Assembly (NCBI RefSeq): GCF_024172165.1
Contig: NZ_JAMZEB010000002.1
Coordinates: 6,097,501 to 6,161,500 of the forward strand
DNA length: 64,000 bases
Direction of reading: 5' to 3'
From: Nonomuraea thailandensis
Lineage (GTDB): Bacteria; Actinomycetota; Actinomycetes; Streptosporangiales; Streptosporangiaceae
Below are positions 15,901 to 23,518 of this stretch, in pieces. Each line of letters begins with the position of its first letter. Position 1 is the first letter of the stretch. The notes beneath the pieces were generated by a model, which made no database searches, had not been told where the DNA came from, and saw only the letters and a list, made by a program, of their open reading frames with translations. Position numbers and translations under genes: made by a program.

Positions 15901-18750
15901 ACCGAGGAGGGCCGGTTCGGGTTCATCCACTCCTCGGTGATGGAGTGGCTGGTCGCCCGGCACATCGCCACGGCGCTCAACGGACCGGCGCTCAACCGCC
16001 GGGCATCGGACGGACCGGTGCTGGACGGGCCGGTGTGGGACGGGCCGGTGCTGGACGGGCCGGTGCTGGACGGGCCGGTGCTGCTGGCGCGCCGGCCGCT
16101 GTCGGCGCTGACCGTGGAGTTCCTGTGCGACCTGGCCGACGTGCGGGCCCTGCGGGCGTGGGCTGAGAGCCCGCCTCCCGGCGAGGTGTCCAGGGCGAAC
16201 GCGGTCAAGATCTCCGCCAGGCTGCGCACGCCCGCGAGCGCGGACCTGCGCGGGGCCGGGCTGAGGGGCGAGGACCTGTCGGGCAGGGACCTGAGCGGGG
16301 TCGATCTCACCGGCGCCGACCTGTCGGGGGCCACGCTGTCCGGCACGGACCTGTCCCGGGCCGCGCTGCGCGACGCCAGGCTGATCGGCGCGCGGCTCGA
16401 CGGCGCCCTGCTCACCGGAGCCGACCTGCGCGGCGCCGACCTGTCGGGGGCGCGGCTGACGCGGGTGGACCTGAGCGGCGCCGAGATCGAGGGCGCCCGC
16501 TGGCACCGGGCCGCGCTGATCGACGTGACCGGCGCGCCACCGCGCCTGCCCGGCGCCGCCGTGGTGCCGGGGCAGCCGGTCGAGGCGCAGTTCGCGCCGC
16601 CCGTCATCGGCGTCCCGTACGGCTACCGCGTGCGGACCGGCCCTCTGCCCGAGCCGATCGCCTACAGCCCCGACGGGGCCACGGTCGCGGTCGGCGACGC
16701 GGACGGCGGCGTGCTGCTGTGCGCCGGCGGCGCGCCGGTGCGCACGCTGCGAGGTCACCGGGGCCGCGTGTACGCGGTCACGTTCGCCGGCGGCCTGCTG
16801 GCGACGGCGGCCGGTGACGGCGTCGTGCGGCTGTGGGACGCCCTGAGCGGCGAGCCGCTGCACCGGCTGGAGTGCCATCCGGACGGCGTCTGGCCGCTGC
16901 GGCTGGACGCCTCCGGCGAGCTGGTCGCGGCGGGCGGCGGCGACGGCGTCGTCCGCGTGTGGGAGACGGCCACCGGGCGGCTCGCGCACGAGCTGGCCGG
17001 GCACGCGGCGCCGGTCCGCAGCGCATCCTTCGGCGGCCAGACGCTGGTGACCGGCGACTCGGCGGGCGTGGTGCGCGTCTGGAACCTCGGCTCCGGGCAG
17101 GCGAGGGAGACGGCGCTCGGCTCCAGACGGGCGGAGGAGACGGCGCTCGGCTCCAGACGGGCGGAGGAGACGGCGCTCGGCTCCAGACGGGCGGAGGAGA
17201 CGGCGCTCGGCGAGCACCACGGCGGCGGTTGCCGCGCCCTGCACAGCCCGGACGGCCGCCTGCTGGCCACCGGCGACGGGGCGGGCACGGTCAGGCTGTG
17301 GGACACCCGCACGTGGGAGCTCGCCCACGAGCTGACCGGGCACGCGGGCGGCGTCCGCTGCGTGGCGTTCTCGCCCGACGGCTCGCTGCTGGCCACCGGC
17401 GACACGGCCGGCAGCGTACGGGTGTGGGAGACCTCCGGCGGGGCCCGAGGCGTGCACACCACCCACGCCGCGGCGGTCCAGCAGGTGGCGTTCGGCCCCG
17501 ACGGGCAGGTCCTGGCCAGCGGCGACGCCGAGGGCGTCATCCGGTTGCAGCGGCTCGGCTCGGGCCGCCGGGCCGAGCTGACGGGGCACCGCGGCTCGGT
17601 CTGGCCGTTCGCGTTCAGCCCCGGCGGGCAGCAGCTCGCCACCACCGGCGACGACGGCACCGTGCGGCTGTGGGACGCGGAGAGCGGCCGGTGCCAGCGG
17701 GTGCTGCGCGGCCACGGGCGGCGCGTCTCCTCCGTCCGGTTCAGCGCCGACGGGACGATGCTGGCGACCAGCGGCAACGACGGCGTCGTGCGGGTGTGGG
17801 AGCCGCGCACCGGGCGGCGGCTGCGCGAGCTCACCGGCTCGCACGGGCGGCTGCTCTCGGCCTCCTTCTCCCCCGCCGGGCCCGTCCTGGCCACCGCGGG
17901 CGACGACGGCGGCGTGCACTTCTGGAACGCCGCCACCGGCGAGCACGAGCGCGAGCTGAACGCCGGGACCGAGCACGTGTGGGCGCAGGCGTTCAGCCCC
18001 GACGGCAGCCTGCTGGCCATCGCCGACGACGACAGCGTGCGCATCTGGCACCGGCCGACCGGGCGGCCGGTGGGCGAGCTGGCGGGCCACCGGGGGCGGG
18101 TGCGCTCGATCGCGTTCAGTCCCGACGGCGCGTTCGTGGCCACCGGCTGTGACGACCACGGGGTCCGCGTGTGGGAGGCGGGCACCGGCCTCCTGGTGGC
18201 CAGGCTGGAGGGACACCACGACCGGGTCTGCTCCGTCGCCTTCTCCCCGGACGGCCGCCACCTGGCCGGCGCCGGCGACGACGGCCTGGCCCTGGTGTGG
18301 GAGCGGCACCCCGGCCGCCTGGTGCGCACGCTCGGCCCCCACGACGGAAGGTTGTGGAGCCTGGCGTTCGACGCCTCTGGCGAGCGGCTGGCGACCTGCG
18401 GCGACGACGCGCTGGTGCGCGTCTGGGAGACCGCCACCGGGCAGCTCCTGCACACGCTGGCCGGGCACGCGCGCAGGGTCTGGTCGGTGGCCTTCAGCCC
18501 CGCCGGGGACCTCCTGGCCAGCGCGGGCGACGACGGCCTGGTGATCCTCTGGGCGGGCGGCGAGCGGCGGGCGACCCTGCTCGGGCTGCCCGAGGGGTGG
18601 GCGGCGATGGCGCCTGACGGGCGGTACAAGGCGGAGGGCGAGCCCGGCGGGCAGTTCTGGCACGTGGCAGGGCTGTCGCGGTTCGAGCCGGGCGAGCTGG
18701 AGCCGTACCTGCCGGAGGTGCGGCAGGTGCCGCTCGACTCGCCCTTCTAG
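12982..18750 (+). CDS. TIR / eroded metallophosphoesterase / NACHT / pentapeptide / WD40 protein
   Basis: 1922 residues. Order: TIR domain (about 18-153; 'DIFISYSPADEAWAAWIAWE'); calcineurin-like phosphoesterase module (about 205-450) keeping 'VVSGDLTDSG' but with other metal motifs lost; an unrecognised linker (about 480-640); NACHT ATPase with Walker A 'GGFGHGKT' (about 675-683) and Walker B 'VLLFDGFDEL' (about 747-756); about 16 pentapeptide units (1087-1175); about 15 WD40 blades (1220-1866), i.e. two propellers; and a conserved-type tail. Bacterial NACHT/STAND proteins sense invaders and oligomerise, and TIR domains often consume NAD; an abortive-infection or signalling role is inferred. 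ATG 12982 or 13015 is possible; neither has a strong ribosome site. Its stop shares CTAG with the convergent GH43 gene. Confidence 0.93.
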   Translation: MFAADFRNTEQMARDGRPVDIFISYSPADEAWAAWIAWELEAAGYRTMIQIWDFVPGTNFIDFMDRGVSESRLVVALLSTNYLSSRYGRLEWQAALRSEPDNPSARLVTVRLQDVEVEGLLSTLIWVDLAGVTDPAQARGLLLGRVREALAGRAKPEAAPAFPDGSVVPPLPSALPPPAERARARRTLVRPPAFPAVPGERWGRESISVLHVGGPRFGRALPGPGDPLTPEDLQARIWADLTALYDRGMPRPDLVVVSGDLTDSGGLGQFAQATRFVTGLRLLLGLEPHRLVLLPGPRDVTRAAAGAYFLTCEADDVRPQPPYWPKWRHFATLFGEVYQGLDDRVFDAGQPWTLFEVPDLRVVVAGLNSTMAMSHLERDAYAMIGEAQAAWFAERLRPYEELGWLRLGAMGHPPEELRDAPAFERLLGHRLNLLLHGGTGQAAEGRAGAPEPGRHRLVEIGPGGLRTWTPGQEPPEPVRGRWRAAQAPFTGQSPPALPPAAEEEEHGPSPVELLLDRVTEVCEARHERVKIRRFATHLVVTQAEDGFVRQTMIGAHAGALDEDAAAGFVRLAHAVGLAAELVYQGPPAPRSLRDDLMRVGVRLRSFTEFQGLLDLSGYVAEQTAGLTSDRRYPPALYVPQRYRELDRPGGQVRHGLTDELMRLLAADHGRFVLLLGGFGHGKTFALRELARRVPTELPHLTPILIELRDLDKAHSVDELVAAHLAGHGEEVIDLKAFRYLLRQGRIVLLFDGFDELVTRLTYDRAADHLATLLAAAEDKAKIVVAGRTQHFTSHSQVLTSLGEMVGVLPQRRVLSVEDFTPGQIRAYLANRFGGGEEAGARMALMEEIEDLPALAQNPRMLGFIADLGADRLRTVAGARRVLGPALLYEEILTSWLAFEERRARTPGSPASLTAEDLWQAVTALAVRLWESGEALLALDELTEIGQTLTGLAGGRLTAAHAAFRMGSGSLLVRTEEGRFGFIHSSVMEWLVARHIATALNGPALNRRASDGPVLDGPVWDGPVLDGPVLDGPVLLARRPLSALTVEFLCDLADVRALRAWAESPPPGEVSRANAVKISARLRTPASADLRGAGLRGEDLSGRDLSGVDLTGADLSGATLSGTDLSRAALRDARLIGARLDGALLTGADLRGADLSGARLTRVDLSGAEIEGARWHRAALIDVTGAPPRLPGAAVVPGQPVEAQFAPPVIGVPYGYRVRTGPLPEPIAYSPDGATVAVGDADGGVLLCAGGAPVRTLRGHRGRVYAVTFAGGLLATAAGDGVVRLWDALSGEPLHRLECHPDGVWPLRLDASGELVAAGGGDGVVRVWETATGRLAHELAGHAAPVRSASFGGQTLVTGDSAGVVRVWNLGSGQARETALGSRRAEETALGSRRAEETALGSRRAEETALGEHHGGGCRALHSPDGRLLATGDGAGTVRLWDTRTWELAHELTGHAGGVRCVAFSPDGSLLATGDTAGSVRVWETSGGARGVHTTHAAAVQQVAFGPDGQVLASGDAEGVIRLQRLGSGRRAELTGHRGSVWPFAFSPGGQQLATTGDDGTVRLWDAESGRCQRVLRGHGRRVSSVRFSADGTMLATSGNDGVVRVWEPRTGRRLRELTGSHGRLLSASFSPAGPVLATAGDDGGVHFWNAATGEHERELNAGTEHVWAQAFSPDGSLLAIADDDSVRIWHRPTGRPVGELAGHRGRVRSIAFSPDGAFVATGCDDHGVRVWEAGTGLLVARLEGHHDRVCSVAFSPDGRHLAGAGDDGLALVWERHPGRLVRTLGPHDGRLWSLAFDASGERLATCGDDALVRVWETATGQLLHTLAGHARRVWSVAFSPAGDLLASAGDDGLVILWAGGERRATLLGLPEGWAAMAPDGRYKAEGEPGGQFWHVAGLSRFEPGELEPYLPEVRQVPLDSPF
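16013..16087 (+). repeat. 15-bp in-frame tandem repeat (DGPVL) in the TIR-NACHT gene
   Basis: Five tandem copies of a 15-bp unit encode DGPVL, DGPVW, DGPVL, DGPVL, DGPVL (about residues 1011-1035), between the NACHT helical region and the pentapeptide array. Near-identical units in phase suggest recent slippage that keeps the frame. Confidence 0.85.
17107..17211 (+). repeat. 30-bp in-frame tandem repeat inside the WD40 region
   Basis: Three identical 30-bp copies (17107, 17137, 17167) plus a 15-bp partial copy encode ETALGSRRAE repeats, inserted in a loop between WD40 blades 4 and 5 (about residues 1376-1410). Exact identity at DNA level marks a recent expansion; copy number should vary between strains. 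Confidence 0.95.
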
Positions 18751-20138
18751 AACACCTCGATCCGGTCCATGCTGATCACCGTGCTGCCGGAGGCGGGGTT
18801 GCGCTCGCCCGTCACCCGCACGCGCAGCGTGTGCTGCCCGCGCGGCAGGACGGGGCTCAGGTAGTTGAGCTGCTCTCCCACCCGGATGCCGCTGTAGTAG
18901 TCGACGCGCTGCTCGGGGCCGCCGTCGATGGAGACGGCGGCGATGCCGTTGCCCCGGTCGCGCACGCTGAGCAGGGCCACGCGGCTGCCGGTGAAGGTGA
19001 CGGTAGCGGTCGCGCCGGCCTGGCCGCTCCAGTGGTCGTCGCTCCAGAAGCACTGGTTGCCGCAGCCGGAGCCGGACTGCCACGTCCCCGCGTACGTGAC
19101 CTGCGCGTCGAAGTCGTTGATCACCGAGGTGGCGGCGCCGGGATCACCGGACGGGAGCTGCTGGGTGGCGCCGGCGGCCAGGGGGCGGCCGAAGCTCGGG
19201 GTGCCGTCGGCGTTCCAGCTGAACCGCTGCACCCGGGTGGTGCGGAAGTCGTAGGTGTAGGTGCCGGTGTTCTTGCCGTGGTAGGCGATCCAGTCCTCGG
19301 TGCCGTCGGGCGAGCGGAAGAACGAGTGGTGGCCGGGGCCCCACACGCCGGTCGCGTCGTTGCGGGAGAACACCGGGCCGGGGTGCTGCTTCCAGTTCGC
19401 CGCCACCATGGGGTCGGCGCCGTCCGCGATGCTCTTCATCCAGAGCTGGTAGTCCGGCTTGCCGGTGTCGCAGGTGGAGTAGGTGAGGAACGTCCTGCCG
19501 TTGCGATGGAGCGGGGTGGGGCCCTCGCGCACCTCGGTGCAGCCGCCGTCCGCCGGGATCGCGACCCGGCCGCCGGTGACCGTCCACGGGTTGCTCATCC
19601 TGGCGATGTAGAGCTGGGCGGGGCCGCCCAGGCCGCGGCCGGGGCCGCTCCACAGGAAGTAGGACTGCCCGTTGTGGGTGATCGGCTCGCCGTCGATGGC
19701 GTACTCGCCGAAGTCGGCGATCCTGGCCTTGAACGTGTACGGGCCCATCGGGTCGTCGCCCGCCGACTCCAGGACGTACATCCGGTGGTTGGCGTCCACG
19801 CCGTCGGAGGCCGTGTAGTAGAGGTACCAGCGGGAGCCGACATGCCGGAACGCGGGCGCCCACATCTGCCGGTTGCGGGTGGGGTCGCTGTCGCGCCAGA
19901 CCACCTGCTCGGGCGCGGCCAGCAGGGTGGCGAGGCTGGGCGAGCGCCAGATGCCGATCCGGTCGCCGCGCGTGGTGGCCACGTAGTAGCTGCCGTCGTG
20001 GTGGATGAGGCTGGGGTCGGCGGACGGGTTCACCGGGTTGCGGAACGACTGCGCCGCCGCGCCCGCCTCTCCGGCCGGGACGAGCACGGTCATGGCGACG
20101 GTCAGAGCGGCCAGGGCGGCACGCCAGGGACGCGGCAT
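18747..20138 (-). CDS. Secreted glycoside hydrolase family 43 protein
   Basis: 463 residues with a Sec signal peptide (cleavage near 'GEAGAAAQS'). The five-bladed propeller region (about 30-330) shows the GH43 acids: base Asp in 'NPSADPSLIHHDGSYYVAT', the pKa-modulating Asp in 'YAIDGEPI' and the acid Glu in 'CTEVREGPTPL'. The C-terminal about 130 residues ('SVINDFDAQVTYAGTWQ' to the end) form a beta-rich carbohydrate-binding-like module. Likely removes arabinose or xylose residues from plant polysaccharide outside the cell; the exact activity cannot be set. The stop codon is within the same CTAG as the convergent TIR-NACHT stop. Length fits two-domain GH43 enzymes. Confidence 0.9.
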   Translation of the reverse strand: MPRPWRAALAALTVAMTVLVPAGEAGAAAQSFRNPVNPSADPSLIHHDGSYYVATTRGDRIGIWRSPSLATLLAAPEQVVWRDSDPTRNRQMWAPAFRHVGSRWYLYYTASDGVDANHRMYVLESAGDDPMGPYTFKARIADFGEYAIDGEPITHNGQSYFLWSGPGRGLGGPAQLYIARMSNPWTVTGGRVAIPADGGCTEVREGPTPLHRNGRTFLTYSTCDTGKPDYQLWMKSIADGADPMVAANWKQHPGPVFSRNDATGVWGPGHHSFFRSPDGTEDWIAYHGKNTGTYTYDFRTTRVQRFSWNADGTPSFGRPLAAGATQQLPSGDPGAATSVINDFDAQVTYAGTWQSGSGCGNQCFWSDDHWSGQAGATATVTFTGSRVALLSVRDRGNGIAAVSIDGGPEQRVDYYSGIRVGEQLNYLSPVLPRGQHTLRVRVTGERNPASGSTVISMDRIEVF

Positions 20139-20215
20139 GGGCGTTCCTTCCGGTGATCCTGCCGGGCGAGCTTTCCGATCGTCACGGATCCCGGTCAGGC
20201 CGTCAACCCGCCGGC

Positions 20216-20818
20216 TCAGCCGCGGGCGGCGCGCCCGAGCAGCTCCTGCCAGACCTGCGCCACCCGCGCGTCCAGCTCCTCCAGCGAGCCGTCGTTGGGG
20301 ATGACGAAGTCGGCCGCCGCCAGCCGCTCCTCGCGGCTCGCCTGGGCGGCGATGCGTGCCTTGGCGTCGGCCTCCGGCATGCCGCGGTGCTCGGCCAGCC
20401 GCCTGATGCGCAGGTCGTCGGGGGCGTCGACGACGATGACGACGTCGTACATGGGGGCCAGGTTGTTCTCCACCAGCAGCGGCACGTCGTAGACCAGGAT
20501 CGTGTCGTCGGCGGCGGCGCGCTGCAGCTCCGCCACCCGCTCCCCCACGAGGGGGTGCACGATCGCGTTCAGCGCCGCCAGCCTCTCGGAGTCGGCGAAC
20601 ACCAGCGAGCCCAGCTTCTCCCTGTTGAGCGAGCCGTCCGGCCGCAGCACCTCCTCCCCGAACGTGGCCGTCACCCGCGCCAGGCCGGGTGTGCCCGGCT
20701 CCACCACCTCACGCGCGATCCTGTCGGCGTCGATCACCATGGCGCCCGCGGCCGACAGCCGCTTGGCCACCTCGCTCTTGCCGGAGCCGATGCCGCCGGT
20801 CAGTCCGATCTTCAGCAC
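20216..20818 (-). CDS. coaE: Dephospho-CoA kinase
   Basis: 200 residues catalysing the last step of coenzyme A synthesis, phosphorylation of dephospho-CoA by ATP. The N-terminal P-loop 'LTGGIGSGKSEV' (residues 6-17), 'VIDADRIAREV' (about 33-43) and the lid/CoA region 'DVPLLVENNLAPMYD' (about 110-124) are diagnostic. Length is that of bacterial single-domain CoaE. ATG at 20818. In actinomycetes coaE sits just before rpsA, as it does here with accessory genes inserted between them. Confidence 0.97.
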   Translation of the reverse strand: MLKIGLTGGIGSGKSEVAKRLSAAGAMVIDADRIAREVVEPGTPGLARVTATFGEEVLRPDGSLNREKLGSLVFADSERLAALNAIVHPLVGERVAELQRAAADDTILVYDVPLLVENNLAPMYDVVIVVDAPDDLRIRRLAEHRGMPEADAKARIAAQASREERLAAADFVIPNDGSLEELDARVAQVWQELLGRAARG

Positions 20819-20852
20819 CCCAGCAGCCTATTCCAAGGTGCATCATCAGAGC

Positions 20853-21569
20853 ATGGTGAGCTGGATCGTACGGGCCGCCCACGAGCAGGCGGCGGCCGCC
20901 GGAGACGACTGGGTGGGGCCGTGGCACGTGGTGCTCGCCCTGCTGGGCGGCGACTCGCTCGCCGCCCGGGTGCTGAACGAGGCCGGGCTCGACCGCGAGC
21001 GCGCCCTGGAGCTCCTGCCCCGTCACGGGCGGCCCGGGCACCACCGGGGCGGCGGGTTCGCCAATCCGGCCTTCCACCGGCTGTCCGGCATCGCGACCGG
21101 CCTGGCCCTGGCCGAGGGCGAGCGGGCGCCGTCGCCGGAGCACTGGCTGATCGCGCTGGCCCACGACGCCGAGGTGGAGCGGGGGGCGACGCCGCTGCAC
21201 CCGTTCGGGGTGTCGCCGGCGCAGGTGCTGGCGGCGCTGCGGCGCCACGGGGTGCGGGTGCCGCCGCTGGACGCGCCCGAGCACGTGCCCTGGCGGGGCC
21301 GGCACCAGATCGTGGTGCCCGCCGCCGGGCTGCAGGCCGTGCTCGACCGGCTGAACGCCGAGCATCCGGCGGGCTCGGAGTGGCGGTGGGCGTGGAACTG
21401 GGTGGACGACGACCTGGGCCGCGCCGTGATCATCGCGGAGGAGGGGATCGATCTGGCGTCCTGCGCAGGTACACCACCGTCAGGTGATCGTCCATCCGCT
21501 CGCGGCTCGTCTCCCGGTAGCCCAGACGGCGGTAGAGCCGCAGGTTCCCCTCCGACAGGTGGCCCGTGA
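20853..21569 (+). CDS. Clp N-terminal (repeat) domain protein
   Basis: 238 residues. 'IVRAAHEQAAAAGDDWVGPW' followed by 'HVVLALLGGDSLAARVLNEAG' is the Clp-N fold used by ClpA/C chaperones to bind substrates or adaptors; a second partial repeat ('APSPEHWLIALAHD', about 90-105) follows. No AAA+ domain is present, so it may be a stand-alone adaptor, a common arrangement in actinomycetes. Divergent from coaE with 34 bp between starts. Its last 47 codons lie antisense to the 3' end of the GNAT gene; the terminal Ser/Gly/Pro-rich residues look non-conserved, so the stop may have been lost and the tail extended. Confidence 0.8.
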   Translation: MVSWIVRAAHEQAAAAGDDWVGPWHVVLALLGGDSLAARVLNEAGLDRERALELLPRHGRPGHHRGGGFANPAFHRLSGIATGLALAEGERAPSPEHWLIALAHDAEVERGATPLHPFGVSPAQVLAALRRHGVRVPPLDAPEHVPWRGRHQIVVPAAGLQAVLDRLNAEHPAGSEWRWAWNWVDDDLGRAVIIAEEGIDLASCAGTPPSGDRPSARGSSPGSPDGGRAAGSPPTGGP

Positions 21570-21903
21570 ACAGGTCGAACGCCTCGGCCTCTGGCAGCTC
21601 CTCGTGCAGGGCGCCCAGCAGGGCCGTGCCCAGGCCCTGACCCTGCCGGTCGGGGGCGACGACGAGGCGGCCCACCAGGCAGGTGGTGCCGGACATCTGG
21701 CCGCGTACGGCGCCGACGATCCGCGTGCCGTCGAGCGCCTTGAGCACGAGCGCGCCCTCGATGACCTTGCGCACCTGCTCCAGCGACTCGACGAGGGGCG
21801 GGATGTACGGGTCGCCGTAGAGCTGGGCCTCGCTGAGGTACGCCGCGCGCTGCAGAGTGAGGAGCTCGCCCGCGTCCGCGGGCTCCGCTCGTTCGATCAC
21901 CAC
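21430..21903 (-). CDS. GNAT family N-acetyltransferase
   Basis: 157 residues with the GNAT fold: acetyl-CoA binding motif A 'LVVAPDRQGQGLGTALLGAL' (about 80-99; R/Q-x-x-G-x-G), then 'LYRRLGYRETS' (motif B, about 125-135). The acceptor is not predictable. Start is GTG at 21903 or the adjacent GTG at 21900. It converges on and overlaps the Clp-N gene by 140 bp, which is unusual for two real genes. It starts 10 bp downstream of the stop of the alpha/beta-hydrolase gene, on the same strand, and may be co-transcribed with it. Confidence 0.88.
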   Translation of the reverse strand: MVIERAEPADAGELLTLQRAAYLSEAQLYGDPYIPPLVESLEQVRKVIEGALVLKALDGTRIVGAVRGQMSGTTCLVGRLVVAPDRQGQGLGTALLGALHEELPEAEAFDLFTGHLSEGNLRLYRRLGYRETSRERMDDHLTVVYLRRTPDRSPPPR

Positions 21904-21913
21904 CTGCGGCAGC

Positions 21914-23407
21914 CTATCTCACGGCGGTCAGCTCCCCCGGGCAGCGTGTACGGGCCCGGGGCGGGGTGCCGTTGACCAGGAAGTCGTGCACGCGCGAGCG
22001 CAGGCAGGTGGCGCGCAGCTTGGCGGTGCCCTGCAGCAGGTACGCGCCGTGCCCGTCGCCGTGCCAGAGCACCGCGGCCCCGGGGATGCGGCCGGCCGCC
22101 CGCGCGGCGCCGGAGGCGGGGCTCTCGAGGTCCAGCCGCCCGATCGCGACCAGCACGGACGGGGCCTTGCGTGCCCGCACCCCGGCCGCCGGGTCGCCGC
22201 CGGCCGCGGAGGGGGGCCGGCTCGGGCGGCCGGCGATGCCCAGGCAGCGGCCGACCTCGTACCGGCCGGTCAGCCAGCCGACCCGCGGCGCGATCGACCG
22301 CAGGCGCGACTCCATCGCCAGGAACCGCCGGTACCCGGGCACTGCGGGCATGAAGTCGTGGCAGTGCAGCGACCGCGTCACCGTCGCGGGCGCCACGGGC
22401 TGCCCGGGCGCCGCCATCGCCGCCAGTGCGCTCGCGTCGCCCGCCTCGGCCGCCGACAGGGCGCGGGCCAGCTCGGGCCAGCGCTGCGAGACGAGCCCGG
22501 CGAGCACGGCGGCCACGATCTCGCGTTCGTCCACCGGGCGGCCGGAGGCGGCGGGCAGGGGCGCCCGTCCGAGCAGGCCGTCGAGCACCTCCACGGCGTC
22601 GTCACCCCCGAGGGGGCAGCCCAGCCGCCCCGCGCACCAGGCGCGGAAGGAGGCGAGCTGCCGCTCGGCCGCCCGCGCGTGCGCGATCAGCCGCCGCCCC
22701 ACGCCGGGCTCGCCGTGGTCGGGCACCCCTTCCAGGTACATCCGCTCCACGCGCCGCGGGAACAGCTTCAGGTACGCCTGTCCGTACACGGCCCCGTAGG
22801 CGTTGCCGAAGTAGCGCAGCCGCGGCTGCCCGAGCGCGGCGCGTACGGCGTCGAGGTCGTGGGCCACCTGCCAGGACGTGAGGCCCGCGTAGGCGGGCCC
22901 GGCGGCGATCCGGCAGCTGCGGTCGTAGGCGGCGTTGTCGCGGGCGTGGGCGCGCCACGCGGCCGGTCCAGGGGTGAGCTGGAGGCGGCGGGGGTCGGGC
23001 TGCGGCACGGAGCACCGTACGGTGGCGGCGCTCCCCCGATCACCGATCCCGCGCGACTCGACGAACACCACGTCGAACCAGCGCGCCAGCTCGCTCACGC
23101 CGTCGGGCCGCGCCCGCACGCCCTGGACGGTGGACTCGGAGCCGGTGCTGACGACCAGCGGGCCGAGGCCGCCGCGGGGGTCGCGGGCGGGCATCCTGGC
23201 CAGGTCGATCTCCGTGCGCGGCCCGCGCGGCCTGGCCCAGTCGACGGGCACGGACAGCTTCGCGCACTCCAGCCCGTCGCCGCACCCCTGCCACACCGGC
23301 CCGGCGGGCGGGGCGGCCGCGGAGGGTGCGGGGGTGGCCGGGAGACAGGCGGCGACGGCTGTCGCCAGCACGGCCGTCGCCCGGACCATCCGCTGAACCA
23401 TGCCCAC
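21914..23407 (-). CDS. Secreted alpha/beta-hydrolase (TAP-like) lacking the nucleophile Ser
   Basis: 497 residues with a signal peptide (to about residue 32). The sequence follows the tripeptidyl-aminopeptidase/TAP-like family: an N-terminal beta region, 'RWFDVVFVESRGIGDRGSA' (about 108-126), a nucleophile elbow, a helical lid, and a C-terminal acid/His part. At the elbow the family G-x-S-x-G reads 'YFGNAYGAVYG' (about 197-207): the nucleophile position is Ala. The acid 'GRLDLESP' and the histidine 'WHGDGHGAY' persist. The N-terminal oxyanion loop is also altered. It is therefore probably catalytically dead, perhaps a binding protein, unless another residue serves. GTG at 23407 has AGGGGTG upstream; ATG at 23401 is possible. 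Confidence 0.85.
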   Translation of the reverse strand: MGMVQRMVRATAVLATAVAACLPATPAPSAAAPPAGPVWQGCGDGLECAKLSVPVDWARPRGPRTEIDLARMPARDPRGGLGPLVVSTGSESTVQGVRARPDGVSELARWFDVVFVESRGIGDRGSAATVRCSVPQPDPRRLQLTPGPAAWRAHARDNAAYDRSCRIAAGPAYAGLTSWQVAHDLDAVRAALGQPRLRYFGNAYGAVYGQAYLKLFPRRVERMYLEGVPDHGEPGVGRRLIAHARAAERQLASFRAWCAGRLGCPLGGDDAVEVLDGLLGRAPLPAASGRPVDEREIVAAVLAGLVSQRWPELARALSAAEAGDASALAAMAAPGQPVAPATVTRSLHCHDFMPAVPGYRRFLAMESRLRSIAPRVGWLTGRYEVGRCLGIAGRPSRPPSAAGGDPAAGVRARKAPSVLVAIGRLDLESPASGAARAAGRIPGAAVLWHGDGHGAYLLQGTAKLRATCLRSRVHDFLVNGTPPRARTRCPGELTAVR

Positions 23408-23518
23408 TGCGTCACCCCTGGGAGAGTCGCGACCACCAGCGCCGCCGCTCAGTTTCCCAGCGCGTGATCTCGCAGGTCAGGGGGTTGCAAAGAGCCTTGG
23501 GTAAAATTTCCGGCGGCC

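Noticed and set aside
17107..17211. CRISPR-like array
   Set aside because: Repeats are tandem without spacers and stay in frame inside a protein.
10232..18750. Prophage or integrative element
   Set aside because: No integrase, terminase, capsid or transposase gene and no flanking direct repeats or tRNA target are visible.
13057..19083. A 2008-codon minus-strand frame opposite the TIR-NACHT gene
   Set aside because: It is the antisense shadow of the WD40 gene: composition is Arg/Gly/Ala/Pro with no domain, and it ends inside the GH43 gene.
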